DNA from: CAVTQY01 sp963736975
GTDB lineage: Bacteria; Pseudomonadota; Alphaproteobacteria; Acetobacterales; Acetobacteraceae
Assembly: GCA_963736975.1 (NCBI GenBank)
Contig: CAVTQY010000001.1
Coordinates: 2,418,001-2,482,000, forward strand
Length of the DNA: 64,000 nt
Direction: 5' to 3'
This document shows, piece by piece, positions 63,649 to 64,000 of this stretch. The position numbers were made by a program, and so were the translations under genes. The stretch's first letter is position 1, and each line of letters begins with the position of its first letter. A model generated the notes under the pieces. The model had not been told where the DNA came from. It worked only from the letters and a program-made list of their open reading frames with translations, and ran no database searches.

Positions 63649-64000
63649 GCCGACACACACCACCGTCTTCGGGCCGGCGGTGTTATGGCGTCCTCGCGGT
63701 TCTGCTCGGTACGCTGGTCGTCCCGCTGGACTCCGCGGTCAATGTCGATTTCCCTTCTCTTACCAGCCATTTCGCGCTGCCCATCCCGCTGATCCAATGG
63801 GTGGTTATCAGCTATACTTTGACTACCGCCAGCCTGATGCTGGCGTGCGGCCGCGCCGGCGACTTGTTTGGACATAAGCATGTGTTTCAGGCGGGATGCG
63901 CATGCAGCGCCGCCGCGTTCGTGTTGTGCACGCTTGCGCCGAGCTATGTCTGGTTGTTGGTGTTCCGCGCGGTTCAGGGAGTCGGCGCCGGGCTGGTCCT
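63645..64000 (+). CDS. MFS transporter (DHA2-type), N-terminal part, runs off the window
   Basis: The frame reads YGVLAVLLGTLVVPLDSAVN as TM1, IQWVVISYTLTTASLMLACG as TM2 and GRAGDLFGHKHVF as the loop 2-3 motif of the major facilitator family. No ATG, GTG or TTG fits the N-terminus; the frame can be followed back to a CTG at 63645 that overlaps the HU stop (CTGA), so the start is unresolved. It is cut by the window end. Confidence 0.75.
   Translation, partial: MSRHTPPSSGRRCYGVLAVLLGTLVVPLDSAVNVDFPSLTSHFALPIPLIQWVVISYTLTTASLMLACGRAGDLFGHKHVFQAGCACSAAAFVLCTLAPSYVWLLVFRAVQGVGAGLV

Overview
The window looks like chromosomal DNA of a high-GC alphaproteobacterium, probably a Rhodospirillales or Acetobacteraceae relative. 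This is inferred from codon use, from an F1 ATP synthase operon (atpHAGDC) that lacks F0 genes, from the xerC / DUF484 / fructose-6-phosphate-aldolase / priA group lying upstream of atpH, and from a dispersed family of double-hairpin palindromes. No rRNA, tRNA or CRISPR was seen.

Layout. 1-9.0 kb holds acyl-CoA catabolism: acyl-CoA synthetase and thiolase, an Nramp metal transporter with an MntR-like operator, then a minus-strand operon of phosphotransferase, acyl-CoA dehydrogenase, two SDRs and a B12/radical SAM protein. 9.1-12.6 kb is a UgpC/UgpB/UgpA-type sugar importer whose second permease is missing and appears to lie, inverted, at 21.5-22.2 kb. An IS481-family copy lies at 12.6-14.0 kb. 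14-21.4 kb carries a P-loop protein, an adenylate cyclase/ATPase/TPR regulator with a partner gene, and a CoA-binding/O-acetylhomoserine sulfhydrylase fusion. 22.3-26.8 kb is core: xerC, DUF484, fsa, priA. 26.8-32.2 kb is an accessory insert between priA and atpH, with an exact 32-bp-period tandem array, an SGNH hydrolase, an exported protein, DUF5996/VOC and VapBC. 32.4-37.3 kb is atpHAGDC. 38-47.7 kb is a co-directional dppBCDF-coxSLM-small gene-dppA locus, which suggests uptake and molybdenum-dependent hydroxylation of one substrate. 47.7-52.9 kb is a redox cluster (MFS, tautomerase, SDR, aldo-keto reductase, two cupins) divergent from a LysR gene. 53-63.2 kb is a second catabolic region (PdxA, LLM flavoenzyme, complete sugar ABC importer, RraA-like aldolase, succinate-semialdehyde-type dehydrogenase) interrupted by a second IS copy of the same length with an identical transposase. 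The end holds an HU gene and the start of an MFS transporter.

Two window-wide patterns stand out. First, about a dozen copies of a palindromic element occur, several of them translated in frame inside or at the start of proteins and some apparently supplying the ribosome binding site. Second, at least five genes, and probably seven, carry a single extra base that breaks the frame. The uniform direction (+1 every time) points either to sequence error or to ongoing decay, and four of these lie within 4 kb (52.6-56.7 kb).
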